Assembly (NCBI RefSeq): GCF_018388465.1 | Contig: NZ_CP074404.1 | Coordinates: 1 to 64,000 of the forward strand | DNA: 64,000 nt | Source of the DNA: Cellulomonas fengjieae | Lineage (GTDB): Bacteria; Actinomycetota; Actinomycetes; Actinomycetales; Cellulomonadaceae | Direction: 5' to 3' | Shown here: one piece after another, positions 50,727 to 60,414 of the stretch | Layout: each line of letters opens with the position of its first letter | Position numbering within the stretch: position 1 is the first letter of the stretch | Made by a program: the position numbers and the translations under genes | Notes under the pieces: generated by a model | Told to the model about the DNA's origin: nothing | The model's database searches: none | The model's input: the letters and a program-made list of their open reading frames with translations, nothing else

Positions 50727-50750
50727 GCCCGCACTCTACGCGCGTAGTGT
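50720..50750 (+). promoter_or_regulatory. Promoter with overlapping palindromic operator
   Basis: Consensus -35 TTGACA at 50720-50725 and -10-like TAGTGT at 50745-50750 have a 19-bp spacer. The perfect palindrome CTACGCGCGTAG (50736-50747) covers the spacer end and the start of the -10. Repressor binding there would block RNA polymerase. Confidence 0.65.
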
Positions 50751-50790
50751 CCTCGACATCTGTAGAGGACGCTCCGCGAGGAGGAGTGCG

Positions 50791-51252
50791 ATGAGAGTGC
50801 AGACCGCGACGCGCATCGGCGGGTGGGCATTCGTCCTGACCGGCGCCGGGCACCTGATCCTGGACACCCTGCTGCCGTCGACGGGCGACCTGCTCGTCCT
50901 CGAGCGCCAGATGGCGCGGGTGCTGTTCCCCATGGCGCCCAGCCACAGCATGGCCGACCTCCTGGAGGGCTTCAGCGTCACGATGTCGCTGCTGCTGATC
51001 GGCCAGGGACTGTCGGCACTCCTGATGACGCGCCACGGCGCGACGCCCGAGCGGCAGCAGGTCGTCCTCCTGCTCGCGCTGTCCCTGACACTCCTGGTCA
51101 CCGCGGTGCTGCTGCTCCCGGCTCCGCCGATCGTGCTCATGGCCGTCGCGACCGTCGCGTTCGCGCTGGCGCTCAGCGCGTCGCGTCGTGAGCAGGCAAC
51201 GGCACCCCGGCCGGCACCCCAGCCGGCGCACCGGACACCGGCCGGGAGCTGA
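50791..51252 (+). CDS. Small four-helix membrane protein
   Basis: A 153-residue product with four predicted membrane segments (about 9-28, 55-75, 88-108 and 110-130). It begins RVQTATRIGGWAFVLTGAGHL, a pattern seen in small membrane proteins of the LIC_13387-like group, and ends in a Pro/Arg/Ala-rich cytoplasmic tail. The function is unknown. ATG has GAGGAGGAG upstream. It is divergent from the TetR gene and likely under its control. Confidence 0.82.
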   Translation: MRVQTATRIGGWAFVLTGAGHLILDTLLPSTGDLLVLERQMARVLFPMAPSHSMADLLEGFSVTMSLLLIGQGLSALLMTRHGATPERQQVVLLLALSLTLLVTAVLLLPAPPIVLMAVATVAFALALSASRREQATAPRPAPQPAHRTPAGS

Positions 51253-51267
51253 CCGCCGTCGCGGGCG

Positions 51268-52719
51268 TCACTCCGCGGGCGCGTGCCGGTCCAGGAAGCG
51301 GTAGACCTCCGTGGTGTCCACGCCGGGGAACACGCCCACCGGGAGGGCGGCGAGCAGGGACGCGTGCGGGCGCGCGCTCGGCCACGACTTGTCGGCCCAG
51401 CGCTCCGCCAGGTCGGTCGGAGGCTCCCGGCAGCACATCGGGTCGGGGCACCTGGAGGCCGCCCGCTCGGTGGTCTCCCGGCCGCGGAACCAGCGCACGT
51501 GCGCGAACGGGACGCCGACCGACACGGAGAACGCACCCTGCGACGACGGCTGCACGCGGCTGGTGCACCAGTACGTACCGGACGACGTGTCGGTGTACTG
51601 GTAGTACGGCGAGAACCGGTCGGGGAGCGTGAAGACCACGCGGGCGGTCCACTGCCGGCAGACGGGCTGGCCCTCGATGGCGCCCAGCGGGTCCGCCGGG
51701 AACTTCACGCCGTCGTTCTCGTAGGCCTTGTGCAGCGTGCCGCCCTCGTGGACCTTCATGAAGTGCACCGGGATGCCCAGGTGGCGCGTCGCCAGGTTGG
51801 TGAACCGGTGGGCGGCCGTCTCGTACGGCACGGCGAAGGCGTCGCGAAGGTCCTCCACGGACAGCCGACGCTCGGCCTTGGCCTCCTGCAGGAACCGCAC
51901 GGCGTCGTCCTCGGGCAGCATCAGCGCTGCGGCCACGTAGTTCGCCTCGACCCGCTGGCGCAGGAAGTCGCCGTAGTCCGTGGGCTCGGCGTGGCCGAGC
52001 ACGTGGCTTGCGAGGGCCTGGAGCAGCGGGGAGCGGGCGTCGCTGGTGCCGGGGTTGCCCTGGGGCAGGTAGATGCGGCCGTGCGCCAGGTCCGTGACGG
52101 AGCGCGTGGAGTGCGGCAGGTCGGGCACGTAGTGCAGGTTGAAGCCCAGGTGGGCCGCGATGTCCGCGGTGGCGCGCTGGGAGAGCGGGCCGCCGGGGTG
52201 GTCGATGGCATCGAGCAGCCGCCGTGCGTGGTCCTCGAGGTCGGCGAAGTAGTTGTCCTGCGCGCGCATCCGGACGCGCAGGTCGGCGTTGGCGCGCCGG
52301 GCCTCCTCGGGTGTCGCCGCGTTCTCCGTGAGCAGCCGCTGGATCTCGGCCTGCAGCCGGACCAGCGCCTCGAGCGCGTCCCCGGGCAGGGATCGTCCGA
52401 CCTTCACGGGCGGGACGCCCAGCGACGCGAAGAGCGGTCCCCGCTGGGCGCGCTCCAGCTGGACCTCCAGGGCGGCGCGGCGGGTGGGCGGCTCGGTGCG
52501 CAGCAGCTCCGAGAGGGGGACGTCGAGGGCCTCCGCCACCTGCGCGAGCAGCGACAGCTTGGGCTCGCGGTGACCGTTCTCCAGCATCGACACCTGCGAC
52601 GCCGCGCGACCGATCGCCGTGCCGAGGTCGTCGAGCGTCATGTTCCGGCCCGTGCGCAGGTGCCGGATCCGTCGTCCCAGCACCAGCGTGTCCAGGCCGC
52701 CGTTGGCCGTCGTCGTCAT
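51268..52719 (-). CDS. RamB/ScfR-type transcriptional regulator (XRE HTH plus DUF2083)
   Basis: A 483-residue regulator with an N-terminal XRE HTH (about 10-70; [16 protein letters not shown] then [13 protein letters not shown]), a central IrrE/ImmA-like region (about 160-290, but without an intact [23 protein letters not shown]) and a C-terminal DUF2083-type domain with cysteines ([16 protein letters not shown]). This matches RamB, a repressor of aceA and aceB in Corynebacterium, and it diverges from aceA. The predicted role is control of acetate and glyoxylate metabolism. ATG 52719 is chosen; a GTG three codons upstream is possible. Confidence 0.9.
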   Translation of the reverse strand: MTTTANGGLDTLVLGRRIRHLRTGRNMTLDDLGTAIGRAASQVSMLENGHREPKLSLLAQVAEALDVPLSELLRTEPPTRRAALEVQLERAQRGPLFASLGVPPVKVGRSLPGDALEALVRLQAEIQRLLTENAATPEEARRANADLRVRMRAQDNYFADLEDHARRLLDAIDHPGGPLSQRATADIAAHLGFNLHYVPDLPHSTRSVTDLAHGRIYLPQGNPGTSDARSPLLQALASHVLGHAEPTDYGDFLRQRVEANYVAAALMLPEDDAVRFLQEAKAERRLSVEDLRDAFAVPYETAAHRFTNLATRHLGIPVHFMKVHEGGTLHKAYENDGVKFPADPLGAIEGQPVCRQWTARVVFTLPDRFSPYYQYTDTSSGTYWCTSRVQPSSQGAFSVSVGVPFAHVRWFRGRETTERAASRCPDPMCCREPPTDLAERWADKSWPSARPHASLLAALPVGVFPGVDTTEVYRFLDRHAPAE

Positions 52720-52871
52720 GCCGTCCACCCTTGCCCGGGGGTGCTGCTTCTGTCCAGGAGAAGGATTGCCGATCTTCTGCGCGCTTACCCCGGGAAGAAC
52801 CGCGGAAGTCCGAGGAACGTGGTCGTCAGGCCGAAGGGCCGCTGAAGTTCGCCCCGACGACGGAGGACACG
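52720..52871. promoter_or_regulatory. Intergenic region between the RamB-like gene and aceA
   Basis: A 152-bp divergent promoter region. It holds an imperfect inverted repeat AGAAGGAT...ATCTTCT (52759-52778) that could be an operator. No clear copy of the corynebacterial RamB motif was seen. AaceA has its ribosome site GGAGGA at 52862-52867. Confidence 0.4.
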
Positions 52872-54170
52872 ATGAGCACGTACAGGCACGGCGACCAGAC
52901 CGAGACTGCGGCCGAGCTCGCGGCGAGCTGGGACCTCGACGCGCGCTGGGCCGGCATCAGCCGCACCCATACCGCCGAGGACGTCGTGGCCCTGCGGGGA
53001 TCGGTCCGCGAGGAGAGCACCCTCGCCCGGCGGGGCGCCGACCGGCTCTGGGAGCTGCTGCACTCCCGCACGCTGCTCCCGGCGCTGGGTGCACTGACCG
53101 GCAACCAGGCGGTGCAGCAGGTGCGGGCCGGGCTCGAGGCGATCTACCTGTCCGGCTGGCAGGTCGCGGCCGACGCCAACCTGTCCGGCCAGACCTACCC
53201 CGACCAGTCGCTGTACCCGGCGAACTCCGTGCCCGCGGTGGTCCGGCGGATCAACAATGCGCTGCTGCGTGCCGACCAGGTCGAGTTCGCCGAGACCGGC
53301 CGGCGCGGCCGCGAGTGGCTCGCGCCGATCGTTGCGGACGCCGAGGCGGGCTTCGGTGGCCCCCTCAACGCCTACGAGCTCATGCACGCGATGATCTCCG
53401 CGGGCGCGGCGGGCGTGCACTGGGAGGACCAGCTCGCCGCCGAGAAGAAGTGCGGCCACCTCGGCGGCAAGGTCCTCGTGCCCACGTCGCAGCACGTGCG
53501 GACCCTGTCGGCGGCGAGGCTCGCGGCCGACGTCGCGGGCGTGCCGACGGTCGTCGTCGCCCGCACCGACGCCCTCGGTGCCGACCTGCTGACCTCGGAC
53601 GTCGACCCCCGGGACCAGCCGTTCCTCACCGGTGAGCGCACGGCCGAGGGCTACTACCGGGTGCGGCCCGGGCTCGACCCGGTGGTCGCGCGGGCCGAGG
53701 CGTACGCCCCGCACTCCGACCTGATCTGGGTCGAGACGTCGACGCCGGACGTCTCCCTGGCCATCGAGTTCGCCGAGCGCATCCACGACACGTTCCCCGG
53801 CAAGCTCCTGGCCTACAACTGCTCGCCGTCGTTCCACTGGCGCTCACAGCTGGACGACCTGCAGATCGCGCGGTTCCAGCGCGAGCTGGCCAGCCACGGC
53901 TACGTCTTCCAGTTCATCACCCTGGCCGGGTTCCACGCCCTGAACCACTCGATGTTCGAGCTCGCCCACGGCTACGCCGACCGCGGGATGAGCGCGTACG
54001 TCGAGCTGCAGGAGGCCGAGATCGCCTCCGAGTCCGACGGGTACACCGCCACGCGCCACCAGCGCGAGGTCGGCACCGGCTACTTCGACCGCGTCGCCAC
54101 GGCGATCAGCCCGCAGAGCGCCACCCTCGCGCTCGCGGGCAGCACCGAGACGGCGCAGTTCACCCACTGA
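52872..54170 (+). CDS. aceA: Isocitrate lyase
   Basis: Splits isocitrate into succinate and glyoxylate, the first step of the glyoxylate shunt used for growth on acetate and fatty acids. The 432-residue product is full length, with the catalytic signature [10 protein letters not shown] (Cys in the active site), [18 protein letters not shown] and YNCSPSFHW, all strongly conserved. ATG 52872 with GGAGGA upstream. It is followed 16 nt later by aceB, so both shunt enzymes form one operon beside a RamB-like regulator. Confidence 0.97.
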   Translation: MSTYRHGDQTETAAELAASWDLDARWAGISRTHTAEDVVALRGSVREESTLARRGADRLWELLHSRTLLPALGALTGNQAVQQVRAGLEAIYLSGWQVAADANLSGQTYPDQSLYPANSVPAVVRRINNALLRADQVEFAETGRRGREWLAPIVADAEAGFGGPLNAYELMHAMISAGAAGVHWEDQLAAEKKCGHLGGKVLVPTSQHVRTLSAARLAADVAGVPTVVVARTDALGADLLTSDVDPRDQPFLTGERTAEGYYRVRPGLDPVVARAEAYAPHSDLIWVETSTPDVSLAIEFAERIHDTFPGKLLAYNCSPSFHWRSQLDDLQIARFQRELASHGYVFQFITLAGFHALNHSMFELAHGYADRGMSAYVELQEAEIASESDGYTATRHQREVGTGYFDRVATAISPQSATLALAGSTETAQFTH

Positions 54171-54186
54171 TCCAGGAGCACCCGCC

Positions 54187-55830
54187 ATGACCGTCACCAT
54201 CATCCCGCCGACCACCCGACCCCATCTCGACCTGACCGGACCGGCCGTGTCCGGCGCGACCGAGATCCTCACGTCCGAGGCGATCGACTTCCTCACCGAC
54301 CTGCACGTGCGGTTCGGCGGGAGGCGCCACGACCTGCTGCTGAGCCGTCAGCACCGCCGGACGGCCGTCTCCAACGGTGCCGACCCCGACTTCCTGCCGC
54401 TCACCGCCGGCATCCGGGCCGACCCGGGCTGGCGCGTGGCCGGCCCGGGACCCGGTCTGGAGGACCGTCGCGTCGAGATCACCGGCCCCACCGACCGCAA
54501 GATGACCGTCAACGCACTGAACTCGGGCGCCAAGGTGTGGCTCGCGGACATGGAGGACGCGACCAGCCCCACGTGGGGCAACGTCATCGGCGGGCAGGCG
54601 TCGCTCTTCGACGCGATCCGTGGGCAGGTCGACTTCACGTCGCCCGAGGGCAAGGAGTACCGCGTCGGCGACCAGACCCCGACGATCGTGTTCCGGCCGC
54701 GCGGCTGGCACCTGACCGAGAAGCACCTGGAGTTCACGGACCGCGCGGGGCAGAGCTGTGCGGCCTCCGCGAGCCTGGTCGACGCCGGCCTCTACCTGTT
54801 CCACAACGCGCAGGCGCTCATCGACTCGGGCCGCGGCCCGTACCTGTACCTGCCCAAGCTGGAGGGGCACCTGGAGGCCCGCCTCTGGGACGAGGTCTTC
54901 CGGTTCACCGAGACGTACCTGGGCCTGCGGTACGGCACCATCCGCGCGACGGTCCTGATCGAGACCATCACGGCGGCGTTCGAGATGGAGGAGATCCTCT
55001 ACGAGCTGCGCGACCACTGCGCGGGCCTGAACGCCGGCCGCTGGGACTACATCTTCAGCGTCATCAAGACCTTCCGCGCTCGCGGCCCGCGGTTCGTCCT
55101 GCCGGACCGCAGCAGCGTGACCATGACGGTCCCGTTCATGAAGGCCTACACCGAGCTGCTCGTCGCCACCTGCCACAAGCGGGGGGCGCAGGCCATCGGC
55201 GGCATGAGCGCGTTCATCCCCGACCGCCGGGACCCGGAGGTCACCGAGACGGCGCTCGCGCAGGTCAGGGCGGACAAGCAGCGGGAGGCCGGGCAGGGGT
55301 ACGACGGCACCTGGGTGGCCCACCCTGACCTCGTTCCCGTCGCGCGCGAGGTGTTCGACGAGGTACTCGGCGACCGCGCCGACCAGCGTCACCGGCTGCG
55401 GGAGGACGTCCACGTGACCGCGGGGCAGCTGCTGGACATCCCGTCGGCCGGTGGCAGCGAGCCGGGGGCGGTCACCGACGGCGGGCTGCGCAGCAACGTG
55501 TCGGTGGGTGTCCGGTACCTCGAGGCGTGGCTGCGGGGCAGCGGAGCCGTGGCGATCGACCACCTCATGGAGGACGCCGCGACGGCCGAGATCTCGCGGT
55601 CGCAGGTGTGGCAGTGGGTCCGGCAGGAGGTGGTGACGGCGGAAGGCACGCGGATCGACGCAGCCCGCGTCGAGGAGGTTCTGGCCGACGTGCTCGCGCA
55701 GCTGCCGCGTCGAGACGGGGACCGGTACGACGACGCGGCCGGCCTGTTCCGGCAGGTCGCGCTGGCGGAGGACTTCCCGACGTTCCTCACGGTGCCGGCG
55801 TACACGCAGTTCCTCGTCGAGGGTGCGTGA
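54187..55830 (+). CDS. aceB: Malate synthase A
   Basis: Condenses glyoxylate with acetyl-CoA to malate, completing the glyoxylate shunt. At 547 residues it is the A-type enzyme rather than the 720-residue G type. Conserved parts include NSGAKVWLADMEDATSPTW, RPRGWHLTEKH, LIETITAAFEMEEILYELR (substrate and Mg2+ region) and GGMSAFIP, with the C-terminal catalytic HLMEDAATAEISRSQVWQW. ATG with CCAGGAG upstream, directly after aceA. Confidence 0.97.
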   Translation: MTVTIIPPTTRPHLDLTGPAVSGATEILTSEAIDFLTDLHVRFGGRRHDLLLSRQHRRTAVSNGADPDFLPLTAGIRADPGWRVAGPGPGLEDRRVEITGPTDRKMTVNALNSGAKVWLADMEDATSPTWGNVIGGQASLFDAIRGQVDFTSPEGKEYRVGDQTPTIVFRPRGWHLTEKHLEFTDRAGQSCAASASLVDAGLYLFHNAQALIDSGRGPYLYLPKLEGHLEARLWDEVFRFTETYLGLRYGTIRATVLIETITAAFEMEEILYELRDHCAGLNAGRWDYIFSVIKTFRARGPRFVLPDRSSVTMTVPFMKAYTELLVATCHKRGAQAIGGMSAFIPDRRDPEVTETALAQVRADKQREAGQGYDGTWVAHPDLVPVAREVFDEVLGDRADQRHRLREDVHVTAGQLLDIPSAGGSEPGAVTDGGLRSNVSVGVRYLEAWLRGSGAVAIDHLMEDAATAEISRSQVWQWVRQEVVTAEGTRIDAARVEEVLADVLAQLPRRDGDRYDDAAGLFRQVALAEDFPTFLTVPAYTQFLVEGA

Positions 55831-55832
55831 CG

Positions 55833-55869
55833 GGTGCGCGGCCCGGGTCGACGGCCCGGGTCGCGCACC
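55833..55869 (+). terminator. Terminator of the aceAB operon
   Basis: GGTGCGCG (55833-55840) pairs with CGCGCACC (55862-55869), enclosing an inner CCCGGG/CCCGGG stem (55842-55847 with 55855-55860). It starts 3 nt after the aceB stop. Confidence 0.7.
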
Positions 55870-55920
55870 GGTATCTCTCCGTCGGTAAGGGCTCGTCGCG
55901 GCCCCGAGAGGTAGGCCAGG

Positions 55921-56739
55921 ATGGCCGGCATGGTTGACGACGATCGCCCCGTGCTGGTCACCGGCGGCACCGGGACCCTGGGCCGCTCCCTGGTGCACAC
56001 CCTGCTGGACGCCGGTCGGCCCGTGCGGGTGCTCAGCCGACGTGACCGCTCACCGGCCGCCCCGGCGGCCGTCGACTGGGTGGTCGGGGACCTGCTCACC
56101 GGCGACGGGCTGTCCGAGGCGGTGGCCGGCGTGCGCGCGGTGGTGCACTGCGCGAGCAACCCGCGCCGGCCCGGCGACGACGTCGACGCCGCCGTGCGCC
56201 TCCTGCTCGCCGCGCGCGCGGCCGACGTCCCGCACCTGGTCTACGTCTCGATCGTCGGCGTCGACCGCGTGCCGTACCCGTACTACCGGGCGAAGTACCG
56301 CGTGGAGCAGATCGTCGAGGACGGCGGGGTGCCGTGGACGATCCTGCGGGCGACGCAGTTCCACGAGTTCGTCGCGAACGTGCTCGACCACCTGTCCCGC
56401 GGGCCGGTCGCCGTGACCCTCGCGGGCGTCAGCGACCAGCCGGTCGAGGTGCGCGAGGTGGCGTCCCGCCTCGTCGAGATCGTCGACGCCGGGCCGTCGG
56501 GGCGCGCCGACGACCTGGGCGGCCCGGAGGTGTTCACGACCACGGAGCTCATGCGGGCCTACCTCGCGGCGACCGGTCGGCGTCGGCCGGTGTGGGCCGC
56601 GCCGGTCCCGGGGATCGGCGGCTTCCGCAGCGGGTACCACCTGACCCCGGAGCACGCCGACGGTCGGGTGACGTTCGCCGAGTGGCTGAGCGGCCCCGCC
56701 GAGCTCCCGAAGAACGACGAGCTCTCGACGAACGACTAG
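55921..56739 (+). CDS. NAD(P)-binding NmrA/atypical SDR-like protein
   Basis: A 272-residue Rossmann-fold protein. The nucleotide-binding motif VLVTGGTGTLGRSLV (about 11-25) is intact, followed by RVLSRRDR, where the Arg residues suggest NADP(H). YYRAKYRVEQIVEDGGVPW replaces the classical YxxxK as in atypical SDRs, and ILRATQFHEF is typical of NmrA-like proteins. Such proteins act as reductases or redox sensors; the substrate is unknown. ATG 55921, with an in-frame ATG three codons later. It is convergent with the VOC gene (stops overlap by 4 nt). Confidence 0.88.
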   Translation: MAGMVDDDRPVLVTGGTGTLGRSLVHTLLDAGRPVRVLSRRDRSPAAPAAVDWVVGDLLTGDGLSEAVAGVRAVVHCASNPRRPGDDVDAAVRLLLAARAADVPHLVYVSIVGVDRVPYPYYRAKYRVEQIVEDGGVPWTILRATQFHEFVANVLDHLSRGPVAVTLAGVSDQPVEVREVASRLVEIVDAGPSGRADDLGGPEVFTTTELMRAYLAATGRRRPVWAAPVPGIGGFRSGYHLTPEHADGRVTFAEWLSGPAELPKNDELSTND

Positions 56740-57503
56740 CTCTCGAAGAAGCAGAACGGGTGGCCGGCCGGGTCCAGCAGCACGCGCACCTCGTCCTGCG
56801 GCTGGAACTGCGCGAGCGTCGCCCCCAGCGACAGGGCGTGCTCGACGCCGCGTGCCATGTCGTTCACCCAGATGTCGAGGTGCTCCATCATCTGCTGGTG
56901 GTCCGTGGTCGCCGGCCAGACGGGCGGCGCGTAGAGCGGGTCGGAGCTGAAGGAGATTCCCGTCCCCCCGCCCGGCGGCCGCAGGATCACCCAGCCCGGC
57001 TCCTCGACCATCACCTGCCAGCCGAGCAGCCGCTGGTAGAAGTCGGCCAGCGCGTTCGCGTCACGTGCCTCCAGCACGGTGGTCGACAGGGAGAACTCCA
57101 GGCCCGCGTGGCGCGTGATCGGCTCGCGGACGGCCGGCCCGCCGAACAGCGCCAACGGTGACGGGTGGCTCGGTTCGTACAGGCCGAGCGTCGCGCCGCT
57201 GGGCAGCCCGATCCGGGTGACGACGCCCCAGGTCTCGGTGTGCGGGTTCTCCACCGGCCGCACGCCGTGCTCGGCCAGGCGGGCGAGTGTCTGGTCCAGG
57301 TCGTCGCACATCAGGTGCAGGGTCGCGCCGTCCGCGCTGTCACCCGGATGCACCCCCAGCTCGGCCGGCGGCAGCGCGAAGATCAGCCACCCGTCGCCCG
57401 AGGTCGCGTCCTCGACCGACGACCAGCCGAGCACGTCCCGCAGGAAGGCGCGGTCCGCCGAGGGATCGGAGCTCGAGAGCAGCACGTGCAGCGCAGCGAT
57501 CAC
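56736..57503 (-). CDS. Tandem VOC-superfamily (glyoxalase-like) protein
   Basis: A 255-residue soluble protein with two VOC domains. The first (about 1-118) begins VIAALHVLLSSSDPSADRAF and contains LHLMCDDLDQTLARLAEHG and LPSGATLGLYEP. The second (about 130-255) has FSLSTTVLEARDANALADFY, a Trp/Gly-rich strand and HLDIWVNDMARGVEHAL, ending DPAGHPFCFFES. Potential metal ligands (His, Glu) occur in each half, but whether it is an enzyme or a binding protein is unknown. GTG 57503 matches the domain start; GTG 57539 has a better ribosome site (AAGGGG) and adds 12 residues. Confidence 0.88.
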   Translation of the reverse strand: MIAALHVLLSSSDPSADRAFLRDVLGWSSVEDATSGDGWLIFALPPAELGVHPGDSADGATLHLMCDDLDQTLARLAEHGVRPVENPHTETWGVVTRIGLPSGATLGLYEPSHPSPLALFGGPAVREPITRHAGLEFSLSTTVLEARDANALADFYQRLLGWQVMVEEPGWVILRPPGGGTGISFSSDPLYAPPVWPATTDHQQMMEHLDIWVNDMARGVEHALSLGATLAQFQPQDEVRVLLDPAGHPFCFFES

Positions 57504-57551
57504 CGAACCAGGGTTGCCCCGTGTTCCCGTGTTCGCCACCCGGAAAACCCC

Positions 57552-57580
57552 TTGGCGGCGCGGCCGCACGGACGTACGGT
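57552..57580 (+). promoter_or_regulatory. Promoter of the leader ORF / methionine aminopeptidase transcript
   Basis: TTGGCG (57552-57557) and TACGGT (57575-57580) are separated by 17 bp. Transcription would start near 57587, just before the strong Shine-Dalgarno sequence at 57594. Confidence 0.55.
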
Positions 57581-57611
57581 CGTCGGACACGGGAAGGAGG
57601 TGGTCCAGGAC

Positions 57612-57650
57612 ATGTTCTATTCCAGGACGCGTGAGGTGACTGTCCGCTAG
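57612..57650 (+). CDS. Candidate 12-codon leader peptide ORF
   Basis: AAGGAGGT at 57594-57601, an almost complete anti-Shine-Dalgarno match, lies 10 nt before ATG 57612. The frame encodes MFYSRTREVTVR and stops at TAG 57648-57650. Nothing long continues from this strong ribosome site, so a leader peptide is the natural reading. It precedes the methionine aminopeptidase gene by 186 nt, with a predicted RNA structure between them. Confidence 0.5.
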   Translation: MFYSRTREVTVR

Positions 57651-57737
57651 TCGCCCGAACAAGTACTCGGACGGATTGCACGCACGATCCGCCCGCAGGC
57701 CCACCCGGACCGGCGAGCGAATCCATGGCAGTCACCG

Positions 57738-57805
57738 CAGCCCGTGGGAGCCGCGACCTCGTCCTTCGCGGCAGGCCCCCGACAAGGGGTCCGGCCCACG
57801 GGCTG
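57738..57805 (+). ncRNA. Predicted three-way junction in the methionine aminopeptidase leader
   Basis: The closing stem CAGCCCGTGGG (57738-57748) pairs exactly with CCCACGGGCTG (57795-57805). Inside are a 6-bp stem GCCGCG/CGCGGC (57750-57755 with 57767-57772) and a stem CCCC/GGGG (57777-57780 with 57786-57789, loop GACAA, extendable by GG/CC past one mismatch). It resembles no riboswitch family I can name. In GC-rich DNA chance stems are common, so this needs comparative support. Confidence 0.4.
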
Positions 57806-57836
57806 TTGCCTGCCCATCTCGTGACAGGGTGGAGCC

Positions 57837-58601
57837 GTGGCCCTCAAGAACCCCGCTCAGATCGACCAGATGCGTCCCGCCGGGAAGTTCGTCGCCGGCG
57901 TGCTGTCCTCCTTGCGTGACCTCGCCCGCGAGGGGATGACCCTCAAGCAGCTGGACACCCACGCGCACCAGATGATCGACGCCGCCGGCGCGCACTCGGT
58001 GTACCTCGGCTACCACCCGTCGTTCGGCGCGATGCCGTATCCCGGCGTGCTGTGCACCTCCGTCAACGATGCCGCGCTGCACGGCCTGCCCTCCGACTAC
58101 GTGCTGGCGGACGGCGACGTGCTGAGCATCGACTTCGCCGCGCAGGTCCAGGGCTGGGTGGCCGACTCGGCGCTCACGTTCCAGATCGGGACGCAGGACC
58201 CGGCCGTCCAGAAGCTGATCGAGACCACGGAGCGCGCCCTCGACGCCGGGATCAGGGCGGCCCGCGTCGGCGCCCGGATGGGCGACGTCTCGTCGGCGAT
58301 CGGCACCATAGGCCGCGCCGGCGGGTACGGGATCAACGCCGACTTCGGCGGTCACGGCGTCGGACGGACCATGCACGAGGACCCGCACGTGCCGAACCTG
58401 GGCCGCCCCGGCACCGGGCTCAAGCTCAAGGCGGGGCTCGTCATCGCGATCGAGCCGTGGTTCATGGCCGGTGGCGACGAGTACACGATCGACGACGACG
58501 GCTGGACGATCCGCACGGCCGACGGGTCGCTGGCCGCCCACGCCGAGCACACGATCGCGATCACCCCGGACGGCCCCCTGGTCCTCACGGCCCGCGACTG
58601 A
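57837..58601 (+). CDS. map: Methionine aminopeptidase, type I
   Basis: Removes the N-terminal methionine from nascent proteins. The 254-residue pita-bread enzyme has all metal ligands and catalytic histidines: DAALHGLP, IDFAAQVQGWVADSAL (two Asp ligands), GGHGVGRTMHEDPHVPN, IEPWF (Glu) and AEHTIAI (Glu). The start is GTG with GGTGGAG upstream. This copy is not in a ribosomal-protein operon, so it is probably a second Map. Its leader region contains a small ORF and a predicted structure. Confidence 0.95.
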   Translation: MALKNPAQIDQMRPAGKFVAGVLSSLRDLAREGMTLKQLDTHAHQMIDAAGAHSVYLGYHPSFGAMPYPGVLCTSVNDAALHGLPSDYVLADGDVLSIDFAAQVQGWVADSALTFQIGTQDPAVQKLIETTERALDAGIRAARVGARMGDVSSAIGTIGRAGGYGINADFGGHGVGRTMHEDPHVPNLGRPGTGLKLKAGLVIAIEPWFMAGGDEYTIDDDGWTIRTADGSLAAHAEHTIAITPDGPLVLTARD

Positions 58602-58617
58602 CCTCGTCTTGAGGGCC

Positions 58618-58667
58618 GCAGCGTCCGAGCAGATGGAGGCCCTGACCGACATCTGCTCGGACGTTGC
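58618..58667. repeat. Hairpin repeat, copy 1
   Basis: The left arm at 58618-58635 (GCAGCGTCCGAGCAGATG) pairs over 18 bp with 58650-58667 (CATCTGCTCGGACGTTGC), one pair being G-U. It lies 16 nt after map and may act as its terminator. Two related copies are at 58681-58730 and 60350-60399. Confidence 0.75.
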
Positions 58668-58680
58668 GTCATGAGGGGCG

Positions 58681-58730
58681 GCAGCGTCCGAGTAGATGGA
58701 GGCCAGGGGCCACATGTGCTCGGACGTTCC
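58681..58730. repeat. Hairpin repeat, copy 2
   Basis: GCAGCGTCCGAGTAGATG (58681-58698) and CATGTGCTCGGACGTTCC (58713-58730) form an imperfect version of copy 1, 13 nt downstream of it in the same orientation. The loop sequence GAGGCC is also shared. It lies in the upstream region of the aldehyde dehydrogenase gene. Confidence 0.7.
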
Positions 58731-58802
58731 GTGTTCTTGACGACGGATCTAGATTGGCTCGATCCGGCACTGCCGTTCGATCCGGTAGGAAAGAGGGCTC
58801 CG

Positions 58803-60320
<1,518 letters not shown>

Positions 60321-60349
60321 CCGCACCCCGCTGACGGCACCCACCGCCC

Positions 60350-60399
60350 GCGACGTCCGAGCATCTGGCTGCCTTAGCGACCACGTGCTCGGACGTTGC
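60350..60399. repeat. Hairpin repeat, copy 3
   Basis: GCGACGTCCGAGCA (60350-60363) pairs with TGCTCGGACGTTGC (60386-60399) over 14 bp with one G-U pair. The arm sequences match copies 1 and 2. It lies between the convergent stops of mmsA and the quinone reductase gene and may terminate both. Confidence 0.75.
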
Positions 60400-60414
60400 G
60401 CGGGGGGGTCGGGG

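Noticed and set aside
56736..57503. Two VOC domains in one protein as a novel fusion
   Set aside because: Tandem VOC proteins are common; nothing in this one marks a new function.
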